Below are positions 1 through 6,935 of a stretch of 7,144 bases of DNA, piece after piece (position 1 is the first letter of the stretch; every line of letters starts with the position of its first letter). Source of the stretch: Methanobacteriaceae archaeon (lineage in GTDB: Archaea; Methanobacteriota; Methanobacteria; Methanobacteriales; Methanobacteriaceae); contig CAAFWR010000060.1 in assembly GCA_900766745.1 (NCBI GenBank), positions 1 through 7,144 on the forward strand, in the 5' to 3' direction. The position numbers and the translations under genes were made by a program. The notes under the pieces are model-generated. The model was not told where the DNA came from and made no database searches. It was given only the letters and a program-made list of their open reading frames with translations.

Positions 1-42
1 AGCACCCCCATTTTGGAAACTGAAGTTTTAAAAAGAAAAAAT
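1..42 (+). repeat. Left arm of a 42-bp inverted repeat flanking the region
   Basis: Position i pairs with position 7107-i. The first 28 bases (beginning AGCACCCCCATTTTGG) are perfectly complementary to 7079-7106. Position 29 (T) is a mismatch to 7078 (G), and pairing then resumes through position 42, so 41 of 42 positions match. Pairing fails from 43 inward. The repeat starts at the first base of the window, so it may extend further left out of view. The GC-richer core (CACCCCCATTTTGG) stands out against roughly one-fifth GC DNA around it, so chance matching is very unlikely. The repeat could be the inward end of an insertion sequence, a recombination site or the 3' end of a repeated gene; no transposase is visible here. 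Confidence 0.9.
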
Positions 43-283
43 TTTTAAATCACAACAGTATTTTAGTTATCTATTGCTATTCTATTATAATTGATCGATG
101 ATTATATTATATGGATAATAATTAGAAAAAAATGAGAAATTAGGTGATTATAATAAAACAATTAAGATGTCTACTAATTTTAAATCATGTTTTTTAATCG
201 ATTTTTAATTATACTAATTTTAGTTAAGAAAAAATATTTTTTTTTAATCCCATGTCAATTTATCGATTAATTCATTGAACATG

Positions 284-302
284 TATCTATTTATGATAGA
301 TA
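284..302. repeat. 7-bp dyad in the fdhC upstream region
   Basis: TATCTAT at 284-290 and ATAGATA at 296-302 are perfect reverse complements separated by five bases (TTATG). This could be a binding site for a dimeric regulator or a minor hairpin. In DNA this AT-rich such a dyad may also arise by chance, and it lies about 360 bases upstream of fdhC. Confidence 0.3.
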
Positions 303-472
303 TAACGAAATAAATTAATGCTTATTTTTTGTTTTATTTATGTTTGTTTGAGATTTATTATTAAATAATCATATTTTAATGAATAATAATTTATTTAGCT
401 TCTTTAAATCAGTTATTTTTTCTAAATACTTTTATTCAAAGCTTAATTTTCATTTTTAAAAAAAATTAGTCG

Positions 473-497
473 ATGTGAATCCAATTGGTTATCACAT
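473..497. promoter_or_regulatory. Candidate operator: ATGTGA-N13-TCACAT with nested CCAATTGG
   Basis: ATGTGA (473-478) and TCACAT (492-497) form a perfect 6-bp inverted repeat. Between them lies the perfect 8-bp palindrome CCAATTGG (481-488), offset by half a base from the centre of the outer arms. It is relatively GC-rich within a very AT-rich leader and lies about 70-90 bases upstream of the best TATA-like elements for fdhC. Position and symmetry suggest a transcription-factor site, for example for formate, hydrogen or metal control. No regulator can be named from the sequence. Confidence 0.35.
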
Positions 498-563
498 TCC
501 CTTTATTTTATCTTTATACGTCCCATTATTTAACTATTTCTTCTTTATCCTAATGAAAATTCC

Positions 564-576
564 TTTTTATTATAAT
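564..576 (+). promoter_or_regulatory. Candidate TATA box for fdhCAB
   Basis: TTTTTATTATAAT resembles an archaeal TATA element. Transcription would start about 25 bases downstream, near 595-600, giving a leader of roughly 60 bases before the fdhC start at 662. A second TATA-like stretch at about 588-598 is an alternative and would start near 620. The region is so AT-rich that the choice is uncertain. Confidence 0.3.
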
Positions 577-624
577 GTTCATAATTAATAATTATAATAC
601 TATGAATTTGATTTTGGGGAGTTC

Positions 625-678
625 ATGGGTATTATAAAAATTAAAAAAAGAGGTCAAAAATATGAGTTCATCTTTTAA
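625..678 (+). CDS. Possible 17-codon upstream ORF overlapping the fdhC start
   Basis: An ATG at 625 opens a short frame encoding [17 protein letters not shown]. It ends with TAA at 676-678, 17 bases inside fdhC in another frame. A GGGGAG motif at 616-621 precedes it by only 3 bases, which is closer than the usual 5-9, so initiation would be poor. The fdhC ribosome binding site (AGAGGT, 649-654) lies inside this frame, so translating it would compete with or couple to fdhC. It may be a leader peptide or chance; there is no conservation evidence here. Confidence 0.15.
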   Translation: MGIIKIKKRGQKYEFIF

Positions 679-1462
679 AAGTCCTGGTGATACAGCAAGA
701 GCTGTTGCGGCAACTGGTGGGGTTAAAAACTCATCTAAACTTTCTCATACTATTTTGCTTTCCTTCTTAGCTGGTGCATATATTGCATTTGGAGGATTAT
801 TAGCAGAAGTAGCTAACGCAGGTATGGTAGCTGCTGGTTTTCCAATAGGTTTATCTAAATTTGTATTTGGTGCAGTGTTCCCTGTTGGTTTGATTCTTGT
901 TGTTATCGCAGGTTCTGAATTATTCACAGGAAATGTGATGTATATGATTATGGGTCTTTTACATGGCAAAGCTAGTGCTAAAGGACTCGCTAGGAATTGG
1001 ATTGTAAGTTGGATTTTCAACTTCGTTGGTGCATTATTTGTAGCTTATGTATTAGCATACATGGGAGGAATAATCACTTCTGATCCAGCTATTCAAGCAG
1101 GAGCAATTAAAGTTGCAACTGCTAAAGTAGGATTAAGTTGGGATGCTGCATTTATTAGAGCTATTGGTTGTAATTGGCTTGTATGTCTTGCAGTATATCT
1201 TGCATTTGCATCCGATGACATAATTGGTAAAATACTTGGTATTTGGTTCCCGATTATGGCTTTCGTTACCATTGGTTTCGAGCACAGTGTAGCAAACATG
1301 TTCTTTATACCATTAGGTATGTTCTTAGGAGGAGAAGGAATTACTTGGGCTACTATGATTTGGAATAACCTTATTCCTGTAACTCTAGGTAATATAGTTG
1401 GTGGAGGACTCTTTGTAGCTTGTATATACTACTTCGTATACTTAAAAGATTCTGATGAATAA
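662..1462 (+). CDS. fdhC: Formate channel/transporter FdhC (FNT family)
   Basis: This 266-residue membrane protein is recognisable as a formate/nitrite transporter family (FocA/FdhC) member and should move formate across the cytoplasmic membrane for the dehydrogenase encoded just downstream. Visible hallmarks are the SELFTGN motif at residues 85-91 and the [13 protein letters not shown] motif around 205-217, whose His208 corresponds to the central pore histidine of the family. About six hydrophobic segments can be drawn (near 30-53, 65-87, 113-138, 163-184, 188-205, 236-262), with a short polar N-terminus and a KDSDE tail. The length is typical. The ATG at 662 is supported by AGAGGT at 649-654, seven bases upstream. 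It is the first gene of the fdhCAB operon, and the 80-base gap to fdhA carries a hairpin that could lower downstream transcription. Confidence 0.95.
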   Translation: MSSSFKSPGDTARAVAATGGVKNSSKLSHTILLSFLAGAYIAFGGLLAEVANAGMVAAGFPIGLSKFVFGAVFPVGLILVVIAGSELFTGNVMYMIMGLLHGKASAKGLARNWIVSWIFNFVGALFVAYVLAYMGGIITSDPAIQAGAIKVATAKVGLSWDAAFIRAIGCNWLVCLAVYLAFASDDIIGKILGIWFPIMAFVTIGFEHSVANMFFIPLGMFLGGEGITWATMIWNNLIPVTLGNIVGGGLFVACIYYFVYLKDSDE

Positions 1463-1480
1463 ACAAAACTTTTAAACAAA

Positions 1481-1519
1481 TGAAAGCTTATTTCAATAAG
1501 CTTTCAAACAAAACTTTTT
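1481..1519 (+). terminator. Intra-operon hairpin with T-tract between fdhC and fdhA
   Basis: GAAAGCTTATT and its complement AATAAGCTTTC form a near-perfect stem (1481-1491 with 1496-1506, four-base loop), followed eight bases later by T5 at 1515-1519. The hairpin lies between two near-identical direct repeats, AAACAAAACTTTTAA at 1461-1475 and AAACAAAACTTTTTAA at 1506-1521. fdhA follows at once on the same strand without a clear promoter, so this is more likely a partial terminator or an RNA processing/stability element than a full stop. Confidence 0.5.
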
Positions 1520-1542
1520 AATATAATTTTGGAGATTATAAA

Positions 1543-3606
1543 ATGGTTGAAATAGAATACGTTAAAACAATTTGTCCTTACTGTGGTACTGGTTGTGGAA
1601 TCAACTTTGTTGTTAAGGATGGTAAAATTGTTGGTGTCGAACCTTACAAAAGACACCCTGTAAACGAAGGTAAGGTATGTCCAAAAGGTAACTTTGGATA
1701 CGAATTTATTAATAGGGAAGACAGGTTAACTACTCCATTAATAAAAGATGAAAATGGTGAATTCCAAGAAGCTACTTGGGATGAAGCATTAGATTTAGTA
1801 GCAAACAAACTTAAAGAAGTATCTGATGAAGATCCTAACAAAGTAGGTTTCTATGCTTGTGCTCGTTCACCTAATGAAAACATTTATATTACACAAAAAT
1901 TAGCAAGAGCTGCATGTGGTACTCAAAATGTAGACCATTGTGCACGTATCTGTCACGGTCCTACTGTAGCAGGTCTTGCAACCACATTTGGTTCAGGAGC
2001 TATGACAAATGGATTCGACAGTATTAAGGAAGCAGATGTAATTTTCTGTATTGGTTCAAATAACATGGAAGCTCACCCATTGTTTGGTCGTAAAATCATT
2101 CAAGCTCAAAAAAATGGGGCCAAATTAATTGTAGCAGATCCAAGATACACCCCTACTGCTAGATTAGCTGATGATTACATCGAATTTAAAACAGGTACTG
2201 ACGTAGCTTTATTAAATGGTATGATGAAAATCATCCTCGATAATGACTTACAAGACGATGAATTTATTGCAAACAGAACAAAAGGCTTTGAAGAATTTAA
2301 AGAAGTTGTAATGAAATATGATGTTGAAAAAGTTTCTGAAATTACTGAAGCTTCTGTTGAAGAAATTACCAAAGCAGCATTAGATTATGGTAAAGCAGAC
2401 AAGGCAGCTATTGTTTACTCTTTAGGTATTACTGAACACTCTCACGGAGCAGATAATGTAATGTCATGTGCTAACTTAGCAATGTTAACTGGTAACATAG
2501 GTAGGGAAGGTACTGGTGTAAACCCATTAAGAGGACAAAACAATGTACAAGGTGCTTGTGATATGGGAGCTCTCCCATCTGATTATGTAGGTTACCAAAA
2601 AGTTGCTGACCAAGAAACTACTGATTTATTCAATGAACGTTATGGATCTAACTTGCCTGCAAAACCAGGACTAACTCTTGTTGAAATGATGAATGCGGCT
2701 CATGCTGGTGACTTAAAAGTGTTATACATCCACGGTGAAGACCCAGTACTCTCCGATGCAGACATTAAACATACTAAAGAAGCATTAGCTAACTTAGACA
2801 TGTTAATAGTTCAAGAATTGTTCATGACTGATACTGCAGAATGTGCAGACGTTATCTTGCCTGCTGCGGGTTGGGGTGAACAAGAAGGTACATTCACCAA
2901 TGGTGAAAGAAGAGTTCAATGCTTACACAAAGCACAAGAACCGCCTGAAGGCACTAAACTTGATTGGAAGATAATGGAAGAAATCGCAGTAAGAATGAAT
3001 CCAGATTTCAAAGACCAATTCCATTATGAATCTGCTGAAGAAATCTTTGATGAAATCAGAGAATATGCACCAATCATGGCAGGTATGAACAGAGAAAGGT
3101 TAGACACTCCTGAAGCACTTCACTGGCCTTGTCCATCTGTAGATGACCCATGTCAACCTTTAATGCACAAGGATAAATTTGCACATGCTGATGGGTTAGG
3201 AATCTTCCAATCCATTGAACACTTAGGACCTGTTGAGGAACCTGATGAGGAATACCCATTATTATTAACCACTACTAGAATATTGTTCCACTATCACGCT
3301 GCAATGACTAGAAGATGTGAAACTTTGGATAATGAGGTAAAAACAGGATTCATAGAGATTAATACTGAAGATGCTGAAGAGTTAGGAATCCTCAATAATG
3401 AAATTGTTAAGGCAAGTTCCAGAAGAGGAGAAATTGAAATTCCTGCAAGAGTAACTGATAATATTAAGAAAGGAATCGTAAACATCCCTATGCACTTTAC
3501 AGAATGTGCTGCTAACATGTTGACCAATTCTGATTCTTTCGATCCAAAATCTAAAATGGTTGAATTAAAAGCATGTGCTATTAAAGTAGAAAAAATTGAG
3601 GGGTAA
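1543..3606 (+). CDS. fdhA: F420-dependent formate dehydrogenase, catalytic alpha subunit FdhA (Cys type)
   Basis: This 687-residue molybdopterin oxidoreductase oxidises formate to CO2 at a bis-MGD-bound Mo or W centre and passes electrons to FdhB. The N-terminus carries a [4Fe-4S] motif with Cys11, Cys14, Cys18 and Cys46 (CPYCGTGC, then KVCPKGN). The active site is [15 protein letters not shown]: Cys137 is the expected metal ligand in the place where E. coli FdhF has selenocysteine, followed by the conserved His138. Arg330 in [16 protein letters not shown] matches the catalytic arginine. The C-terminal MGD-binding domain begins near 570 ([21 protein letters not shown]). No signal peptide is seen, so it is cytoplasmic. 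The length agrees with Methanobacteriales FdhA (about 684 in Methanobacterium formicicum). GGAG at 1531-1534 supports the start. No Sec codon or frameshift was seen. In other methanogens FdhAB also joins heterodisulfide reductase; that is possible here but not shown. Confidence 0.96.
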   Translation: MVEIEYVKTICPYCGTGCGINFVVKDGKIVGVEPYKRHPVNEGKVCPKGNFGYEFINREDRLTTPLIKDENGEFQEATWDEALDLVANKLKEVSDEDPNKVGFYACARSPNENIYITQKLARAACGTQNVDHCARICHGPTVAGLATTFGSGAMTNGFDSIKEADVIFCIGSNNMEAHPLFGRKIIQAQKNGAKLIVADPRYTPTARLADDYIEFKTGTDVALLNGMMKIILDNDLQDDEFIANRTKGFEEFKEVVMKYDVEKVSEITEASVEEITKAALDYGKADKAAIVYSLGITEHSHGADNVMSCANLAMLTGNIGREGTGVNPLRGQNNVQGACDMGALPSDYVGYQKVADQETTDLFNERYGSNLPAKPGLTLVEMMNAAHAGDLKVLYIHGEDPVLSDADIKHTKEALANLDMLIVQELFMTDTAECADVILPAAGWGEQEGTFTNGERRVQCLHKAQEPPEGTKLDWKIMEEIAVRMNPDFKDQFHYESAEEIFDEIREYAPIMAGMNRERLDTPEALHWPCPSVDDPCQPLMHKDKFAHADGLGIFQSIEHLGPVEEPDEEYPLLLTTTRILFHYHAAMTRRCETLDNEVKTGFIEINTEDAEELGILNNEIVKASSRRGEIEIPARVTDNIKKGIVNIPMHFTECAANMLTNSDSFDPKSKMVELKACAIKVEKIEG

Positions 3607-3611
3607 TTAAA

Positions 3612-4817
3612 ATGGCTGTAAAAGTAGGCGATAAATGTTATGCATACTCCGCCAATGCAGATATTAAAGCAAAAGGAGAATACGGTGGAGTAGTAACAAC
3701 TATAATGAAATATTTATTAGAAAACAACATAGTTGATGCAGTTGTTGCTGTCGAAGAAGGATGCGATATTTATGATGCAGTTCCATGCCTCATAACCGAC
3801 CCTGAAGATATAATCAAATCTGCAGGTTCCATTCATTGCGGAACTTTAAACTTAGCAAAATTTGTTTCTAAATATCTTAATGGTTGTCGTGACATGAAAG
3901 TTGCAGTTACCTGTAAACCATGTGATGCAATGACCATTACTGAATTAATCAAAAAAGGCAAAATCATCGAAGACAACATAATCATGATTGGTGTAAACTG
4001 TGGTGGAACAATGTCTCCTGTTCCAACTATTCAAATGATTGAAGACGTTTACGAATTAGATCCTAAAGATGTTGTTAAAGAAGAAATCGCTAAAGGAAAC
4101 CTTATTATGGAAACCGCTGACGGTGAAGAAAAAGGTTTCAACATAGAAGAACTTGAAGAAGAAGGTATGGGTAGAAGAGACAACTGCCAAAGATGCGAAC
4201 TCAAAATACCATCTAACGCTGATATGGCATTAGGTAACTGGGGAGTTATCGGACCTTTAGCTGGAAAAGCAACATTTGTTGAAGTATTCAGCGAAAAAGG
4301 TGCAGATGTATTAGGCAAAGTTATTGATGCTGGTGTAATCGAAACTGAAGAACCTATTGAAAAAGGTGTGGAAATCAGAGACAAAATCAACAACATTATG
4401 CTTAAAAACTCAGCAGCTAAAAAAGCATCAGATATGGAAGGCAATACTGGAGATATCATTGATGTATTCCATGCATATGCTGACGAATTCTCCAGATGTA
4501 TGAAATGTTACGGTTGTCGTGAAGCATGCCCATTATGTTTCTGTGAAGATTGCTGTCTTGAAGCTGAAGGACCTGAATGGGTACCTGGTGGATATACTCC
4601 TGCAGCTCCATTCTTCCACTTAACTCGTATGGTACACATGGTAGATGCATGTACCAACTGTGGTCAATGTAGTGAAGTATGTCCTTGTGAAATTCCAGTA
4701 GCAAAAGTATGGGACACTGTAAACAACAAAGTTAGAGAAATCTATGGATATGTAAGTGGATTCAAAACTGATGATTCAATTCCATTTACTGAATATCCAG
4801 AAAAAGACAATAGATAA
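3612..4817 (+). CDS. fdhB: F420-dependent formate dehydrogenase, beta subunit FdhB
   Basis: This 401-residue FrhB/FdhB-family protein takes electrons from FdhA through iron-sulfur clusters to flavin and reduces coenzyme F420. The N-terminal two thirds form the FrhB-like flavin/F420 domain, with KGEYGG at 21-26, TCKPCDAMT at 100-108, VNCGG near 130 and CQRC at 192-195. The C-terminal third is a cysteine-rich ferredoxin-like domain: [11 protein letters not shown] gives Cys296, 299, 302 and 306, a dense cluster follows (Cys309, 311, 314, 315), and [11 protein letters not shown] gives Cys347, 350, 353 and 357. The length matches M. formicicum FdhB (about 399). It starts five bases after the fdhA stop, and its ribosome binding site GAGGGG (3598-3603) lies in the last fdhA codons, so the two subunits are probably translationally coupled. 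An opposite-strand open frame across the middle is a shadow. Confidence 0.95.
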   Translation: MAVKVGDKCYAYSANADIKAKGEYGGVVTTIMKYLLENNIVDAVVAVEEGCDIYDAVPCLITDPEDIIKSAGSIHCGTLNLAKFVSKYLNGCRDMKVAVTCKPCDAMTITELIKKGKIIEDNIIMIGVNCGGTMSPVPTIQMIEDVYELDPKDVVKEEIAKGNLIMETADGEEKGFNIEELEEEGMGRRDNCQRCELKIPSNADMALGNWGVIGPLAGKATFVEVFSEKGADVLGKVIDAGVIETEEPIEKGVEIRDKINNIMLKNSAAKKASDMEGNTGDIIDVFHAYADEFSRCMKCYGCREACPLCFCEDCCLEAEGPEWVPGGYTPAAPFFHLTRMVHMVDACTNCGQCSEVCPCEIPVAKVWDTVNNKVREIYGYVSGFKTDDSIPFTEYPEKDNR

Positions 4818-4842
4818 GGTTAATCCCTTATCTTATTTTTTT
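4812..4842 (+). terminator. Terminator of the fdhCAB operon overlapping the fdhB stop
   Basis: AGATAAGG (4812-4819) pairs perfectly with CCTTATCT (4826-4833) around a six-base loop, and T7 follows at 4836-4842. The left stem contains the final Arg codon and the TAA stop of fdhB. Hairpin plus T-tract is a strong stop in the plus direction, which fits because the next gene is convergent. Confidence 0.75.
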
Positions 4843-4863
4843 AGTTTTGTTTATTCAATAATT

Positions 4864-4893
4864 AAAAACAGTTTATGCTCCTTAATTAAAGGA
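4864..4893 (-). terminator. Weak candidate terminator after moaA
   Basis: Read on the minus strand, TCCTT and AAGGA form a 5-bp stem around TAATT (plus positions 4879-4893), followed after ten bases by T5 (plus 4864-4868). It lies about 40 bases past the moaA stop. The stem is short, so this is tentative. Read-through would run into the complement of the fdhB terminator. Confidence 0.3.
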
Positions 4894-4929
4894 TGAAGTG
4901 ATAATTAGAAATCATTAGCATTTAATAGA

Positions 4930-5856
4930 TTATTCCATATTATAGGGTTTTCTGTTATTTATGCCAATAATGAATCTTTCTTTTAGTTGACTTTCATCGT
5001 CACCTCTTCTAATATAAGAGATGATGTCAACTAAATTATCATTTCTAAGTAAGCATGGCTTAATTTTACCGTCTGGTGTAATTCTAAGTCTAGTACAATT
5101 CTTACAAAAATCAGTGTTGTCCATTGGTTTTACAACTTCTATTTCTCCACCATCAATAAAGTATTTTTTACGGCTTTGCATAAATTCTCTTGTCATTACA
5201 TCATCAGCTTTACTAGCTAGTTCTTCTTCAAGAGATTCTAGACTGTAATGGTATTCTGCACTAAACTTGTCATCATCGCAGTTTTCACTTTCAACAAGTT
5301 CTATTAACTGAAGCACCATTCCATGTTCTTTTGTAAATTCAAACATTTCATATACTTCATTTTCATTAATTCCATCCATCAAAACCATATTTATTTTAAC
5401 AGGATAAAGACCAACATCAACTGCTTTCAATATTCCCCTTTTAACCTTATCAAGATAATCTTTTTTAGTAACAAATGCATATGTTTCTGGATTTAAAGTA
5501 TCTAAACTTACATTAACACGGGTAAGTCCTGCTTTTTTTAAATCTTCAGCATATTTTTCAAGTAGCACTCCATTTGTAGTTAGAGATATATCCTTAAAGT
5601 CTAATCTAGCTATTTTTTCAACTATTTCAACTATGTCTTTTCTAACTAATGGCTCTCCACCTGAAATCCTTATCTTTCTAACTCCTATGTCTTTTGCAAC
5701 TTTACAGATTTCATACATCTCATCAGCAGTCATTTCATCTTTTGAATCGACCATTCCATCATGATGACAGTATATGCAGTTTAAGTTGCACAAATTTGTT
5801 ATGGTTATTCTCAAGGAGATTATTGGCCTTTGATATTGGTCTTTAATAGGTTTCAT
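4930..5856 (-). CDS. moaA: GTP 3',8-cyclase MoaA (radical SAM, molybdopterin biosynthesis)
   Basis: MoaA opens molybdopterin synthesis by radical-SAM rearrangement of GTP, supplying the cofactor FdhA needs. With numbering from the upstream TTG at 5871, the SAM cluster motif CNLNCIYC uses Cys28, Cys32 and Cys35, GGEP is at 71-74, and the second cluster motif C-x2-C-x13-C uses Cys256, Cys259 and Cys273. Size is normal (308 residues from ATG 5856, 313 from TTG 5871). I prefer the ATG because it follows the preceding gene's TGA by four bases (TGA-TTTT-ATG), exactly mirroring the junction upstream; the TTG would overlap that gene by 11 bases. Neither start has a clear Shine-Dalgarno motif, so re-initiation is likely. 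The C-terminus ends KPYNME and lacks the Gly-Gly tail of bacterial and human MoaA. It is the last gene of the mobB operon. Confidence 0.92.
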   Translation of the reverse strand: MKPIKDQYQRPIISLRITITNLCNLNCIYCHHDGMVDSKDEMTADEMYEICKVAKDIGVRKIRISGGEPLVRKDIVEIVEKIARLDFKDISLTTNGVLLEKYAEDLKKAGLTRVNVSLDTLNPETYAFVTKKDYLDKVKRGILKAVDVGLYPVKINMVLMDGINENEVYEMFEFTKEHGMVLQLIELVESENCDDDKFSAEYHYSLESLEEELASKADDVMTREFMQSRKKYFIDGGEIEVVKPMDNTDFCKNCTRLRITPDGKIKPCLLRNDNLVDIISYIRRGDDESQLKERFIIGINNRKPYNME

Positions 5857-5860
5857 AAAA

Positions 5861-6211
5861 TCATTTTTCAATTTTTATATTGATGCTTTTTATTGTTTCA
5901 ATTCCGAATTTCTCAGTATTCAACGCTTTAACCATTCCATATACTGATTCTTTCATTATGCCACTTACAAACTCGTTTATTTCAATAGACACATCATTAA
6001 TAAACAGTTCAATCACTGCATTTTCCATATTCTCAGGTTCGATATTTGCAATTTCAATGGTAGCTTCATATAAAGGACCTACATCTGTTTTAAGTGAAGA
6101 GACCATTCCTTCAATAGTGTCTTTTAAAAAGCTACTTGTAAATTCATTTAATCCGATTTCTGTACTGTTTACCAAAAGCTGAATTCCATCATTTACATAT
6201 TTTTTATCCAT
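5861..6211 (-). CDS. Small protein made of two copies of the MobB C-terminal domain
   Basis: I do not recognise a named family for this 116-residue protein. It consists of two ~50-residue repeats, about residues 9-55 and 65-116, that also match the last ~50 residues of the adjacent MobB. The core [21 protein letters not shown] (split as [10 protein letters not shown] at 20-29 and [11 protein letters not shown] at 30-40) aligns with [20 protein letters not shown] at 78-97. Each repeat reads as two strands, an amphipathic helix and a final strand. There are no cysteines, signal peptide or membrane segment, so it is soluble and not an obvious metal binder. The ATG at 6211 is supported by AAGGAG at 6221-6226, inside the end of mobB, four bases after the mobB stop. 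Its place between mobB and moaA suggests a role in molybdopterin-cofactor assembly or delivery, perhaps as a partner or homologue of the MobB tail. That role is inference. Confidence 0.85.
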   Translation of the reverse strand: MDKKYVNDGIQLLVNSTEIGLNEFTSSFLKDTIEGMVSSLKTDVGPLYEATIEIANIEPENMENAVIELFINDVSIEINEFVSGIMKESVYGMVKALNTEKFGIETIKSINIKIEK

Positions 6212-6392
6212 TTTTTCACTCTCCTTGAGCTGTGTTTCTTATTAATAGCTCAATATTATTTAAATTTTCTTCATCAACCCCAAAGTTTTTCAGGTTCAGT
6301 GATTTTAGCATTCCCACTATGGTATGTTTCATGAAATCGCTTACGAATTCATTAAGTCCGACCACTTTTCCATCTACTGAAAGAGTCACATC
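5864..6392 (-). repeat. Three tandem copies of one ~50-residue domain across mobB and the next gene
   Basis: The copies are MobB residues ~182-232 (about 6392-6240) and small-protein residues ~9-55 (6187-6047) and ~65-116 (6019-5864). Eight core positions are identical in all three: NEFxSx3Kx4GMx3L. The MobB tail and first copy share 15 of 28 core residues (MobB 186-213 against 13-40); the MobB tail and second copy share 11 of 28. Similarity is still partly visible in the DNA around the NEF codons. This implies duplication of a tail domain into a neighbouring gene, or fusion in the opposite direction. Confidence 0.85.
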
Positions 6393-6935
6393 TATTGAAT
6401 CTAAATCTGCAATGGATATTTTTCCTTTTATTATATCTTTAGCTATTTCAGCACCATTATTGTATCCGCACCCATTATCATATAATGTGTTTACAATTTC
6501 ATATCCTTTCTCTTCTATAAGATCTGTCAAATCTTCAATTTCTTCTGGTGTTATTGTAAATGAGTTTACCTCTTTTATTGTATATTCGTCTACAAGATTT
6601 GGTGATGTAGCTATTTTTGGATAATCGCAACCTTTAAAACCTTCAATTACAACAAAATCTACATTATCCATCATTTTTATTAAAAATAGTATTCTTTCCA
6701 ATTCCATTTCCTGTTTCACATTAAAAAATGTAGTAGATCCAATTCCCACTACTAGCTGTGCTCCTGCTTCTTTGTGTTTCCAAGTGTCTGTTCCTTCTTT
6801 ATCTAGTTCCATGTTGTGGTGGCTATGTTTAATAGTAGCTACTTTATAGCCTCTTTTTGTAAGAGATTTTATAATTCTCATTGTTAGAGATGTTTTTCCG
6901 GTGTTTTTTTTACCTGCAATTGAAATTATTTGCAT
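6216..6935 (-). CDS. mobB: MobB, GTP-binding molybdopterin-guanine dinucleotide synthesis protein, with extra C-terminal domain
   Basis: MobB proteins are P-loop GTP-binding accessories for attachment of GMP to molybdopterin, yielding the MGD cofactor used by FdhA. The Walker A loop GKKNTGKT is at residues 8-15, followed by KHSHHN at 36-41, EGTDTWKHKEAGA around 47-59, and the VVIEGFK motif at 95-101 typical of MobB. Bacterial MobB is about 170 residues; this protein has 239. The surplus, from about 180, is a ββαβ-like domain with GLNEFVSDFMKHTIVGM at 193-209, repeated twice in the next protein. ATG 6935 is preceded by GGGTGA (6942-6947), a good match to the archaeal ribosome binding consensus. 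It is the first recognisable gene of a tight minus-strand operon with the small protein and moaA. No mobA is visible in the window. Confidence 0.92.
   Translation of the reverse strand: MQIISIAGKKNTGKTSLTMRIIKSLTKRGYKVATIKHSHHNMELDKEGTDTWKHKEAGAQLVVGIGSTTFFNVKQEMELERILFLIKMMDNVDFVVIEGFKGCDYPKIATSPNLVDEYTIKEVNSFTITPEEIEDLTDLIEEKGYEIVNTLYDNGCGYNNGAEIAKDIIKGKISIADLDSIDVTLSVDGKVVGLNEFVSDFMKHTIVGMLKSLNLKNFGVDEENLNNIELLIRNTAQGE

Larger units (their letters stand above)
43..661. other. Long AT-rich non-coding leader upstream of fdhC
   Basis: No convincing gene is present here: stops are dense in all frames and GC is about one-fifth by eye. It holds three ATCGAT hexamers (94-99, 197-202, 262-267), a direct repeat TACTAATTTTA (172-182 and 212-222), a 7-bp dyad at 284-302, a dyad with nested palindrome at 473-497 and TATA-like elements near the fdhC end. 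No tRNA-, rRNA- or CRISPR-like pattern was seen. The length is unusual for a compact archaeal genome and suggests extended regulation of the formate operon, or decayed DNA next to the repeat. Confidence 0.6.

Noticed and set aside
1..42. Assignment of the flanking repeat to ISM1 of Methanobrevibacter smithii
   Set aside because: ISM1 is an M. smithii insertion sequence with roughly 30-bp terminal repeats, so the idea is attractive. I cannot recall its end sequence reliably and no transposase is in view, so no name is given.
43..661. tRNA, structured riboswitch or CRISPR array in the long leader
   Set aside because: No cloverleaf arms, GC-rich stems, CCA-like end or regularly spaced direct repeats could be found; only short AT-rich dyads are present.
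1514..1530. Separate promoter for fdhA (TTTTTAATATAATTTT)
   Set aside because: It is TATA-like, but a start 25 bases downstream would fall at the ATG and lose the GGAG ribosome binding site, so co-transcription with fdhC is more likely.
1933..1970. Selenocysteine or frameshift at the FdhA active site
   Set aside because: The metal-ligand position is an ordinary Cys codon (TGT, residue 137). No in-frame TGA is present, so this is the Cys form.
4049..4459. Open frame of 136 codons on the minus strand inside fdhB
   Set aside because: It lies wholly opposite a well-supported fdhB with clear family motifs, has a Ser/Leu/Ile-rich composition typical of an antisense shadow, and has no ribosome binding site.
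6232..6624. Open frame of 130 codons on the plus strand opposite mobB
   Set aside because: It is the complement of mobB and rich in Ser, Phe and Ile. Its repeated look (for example MKSLTNSLSP) only mirrors the domain repeat on the true coding strand.
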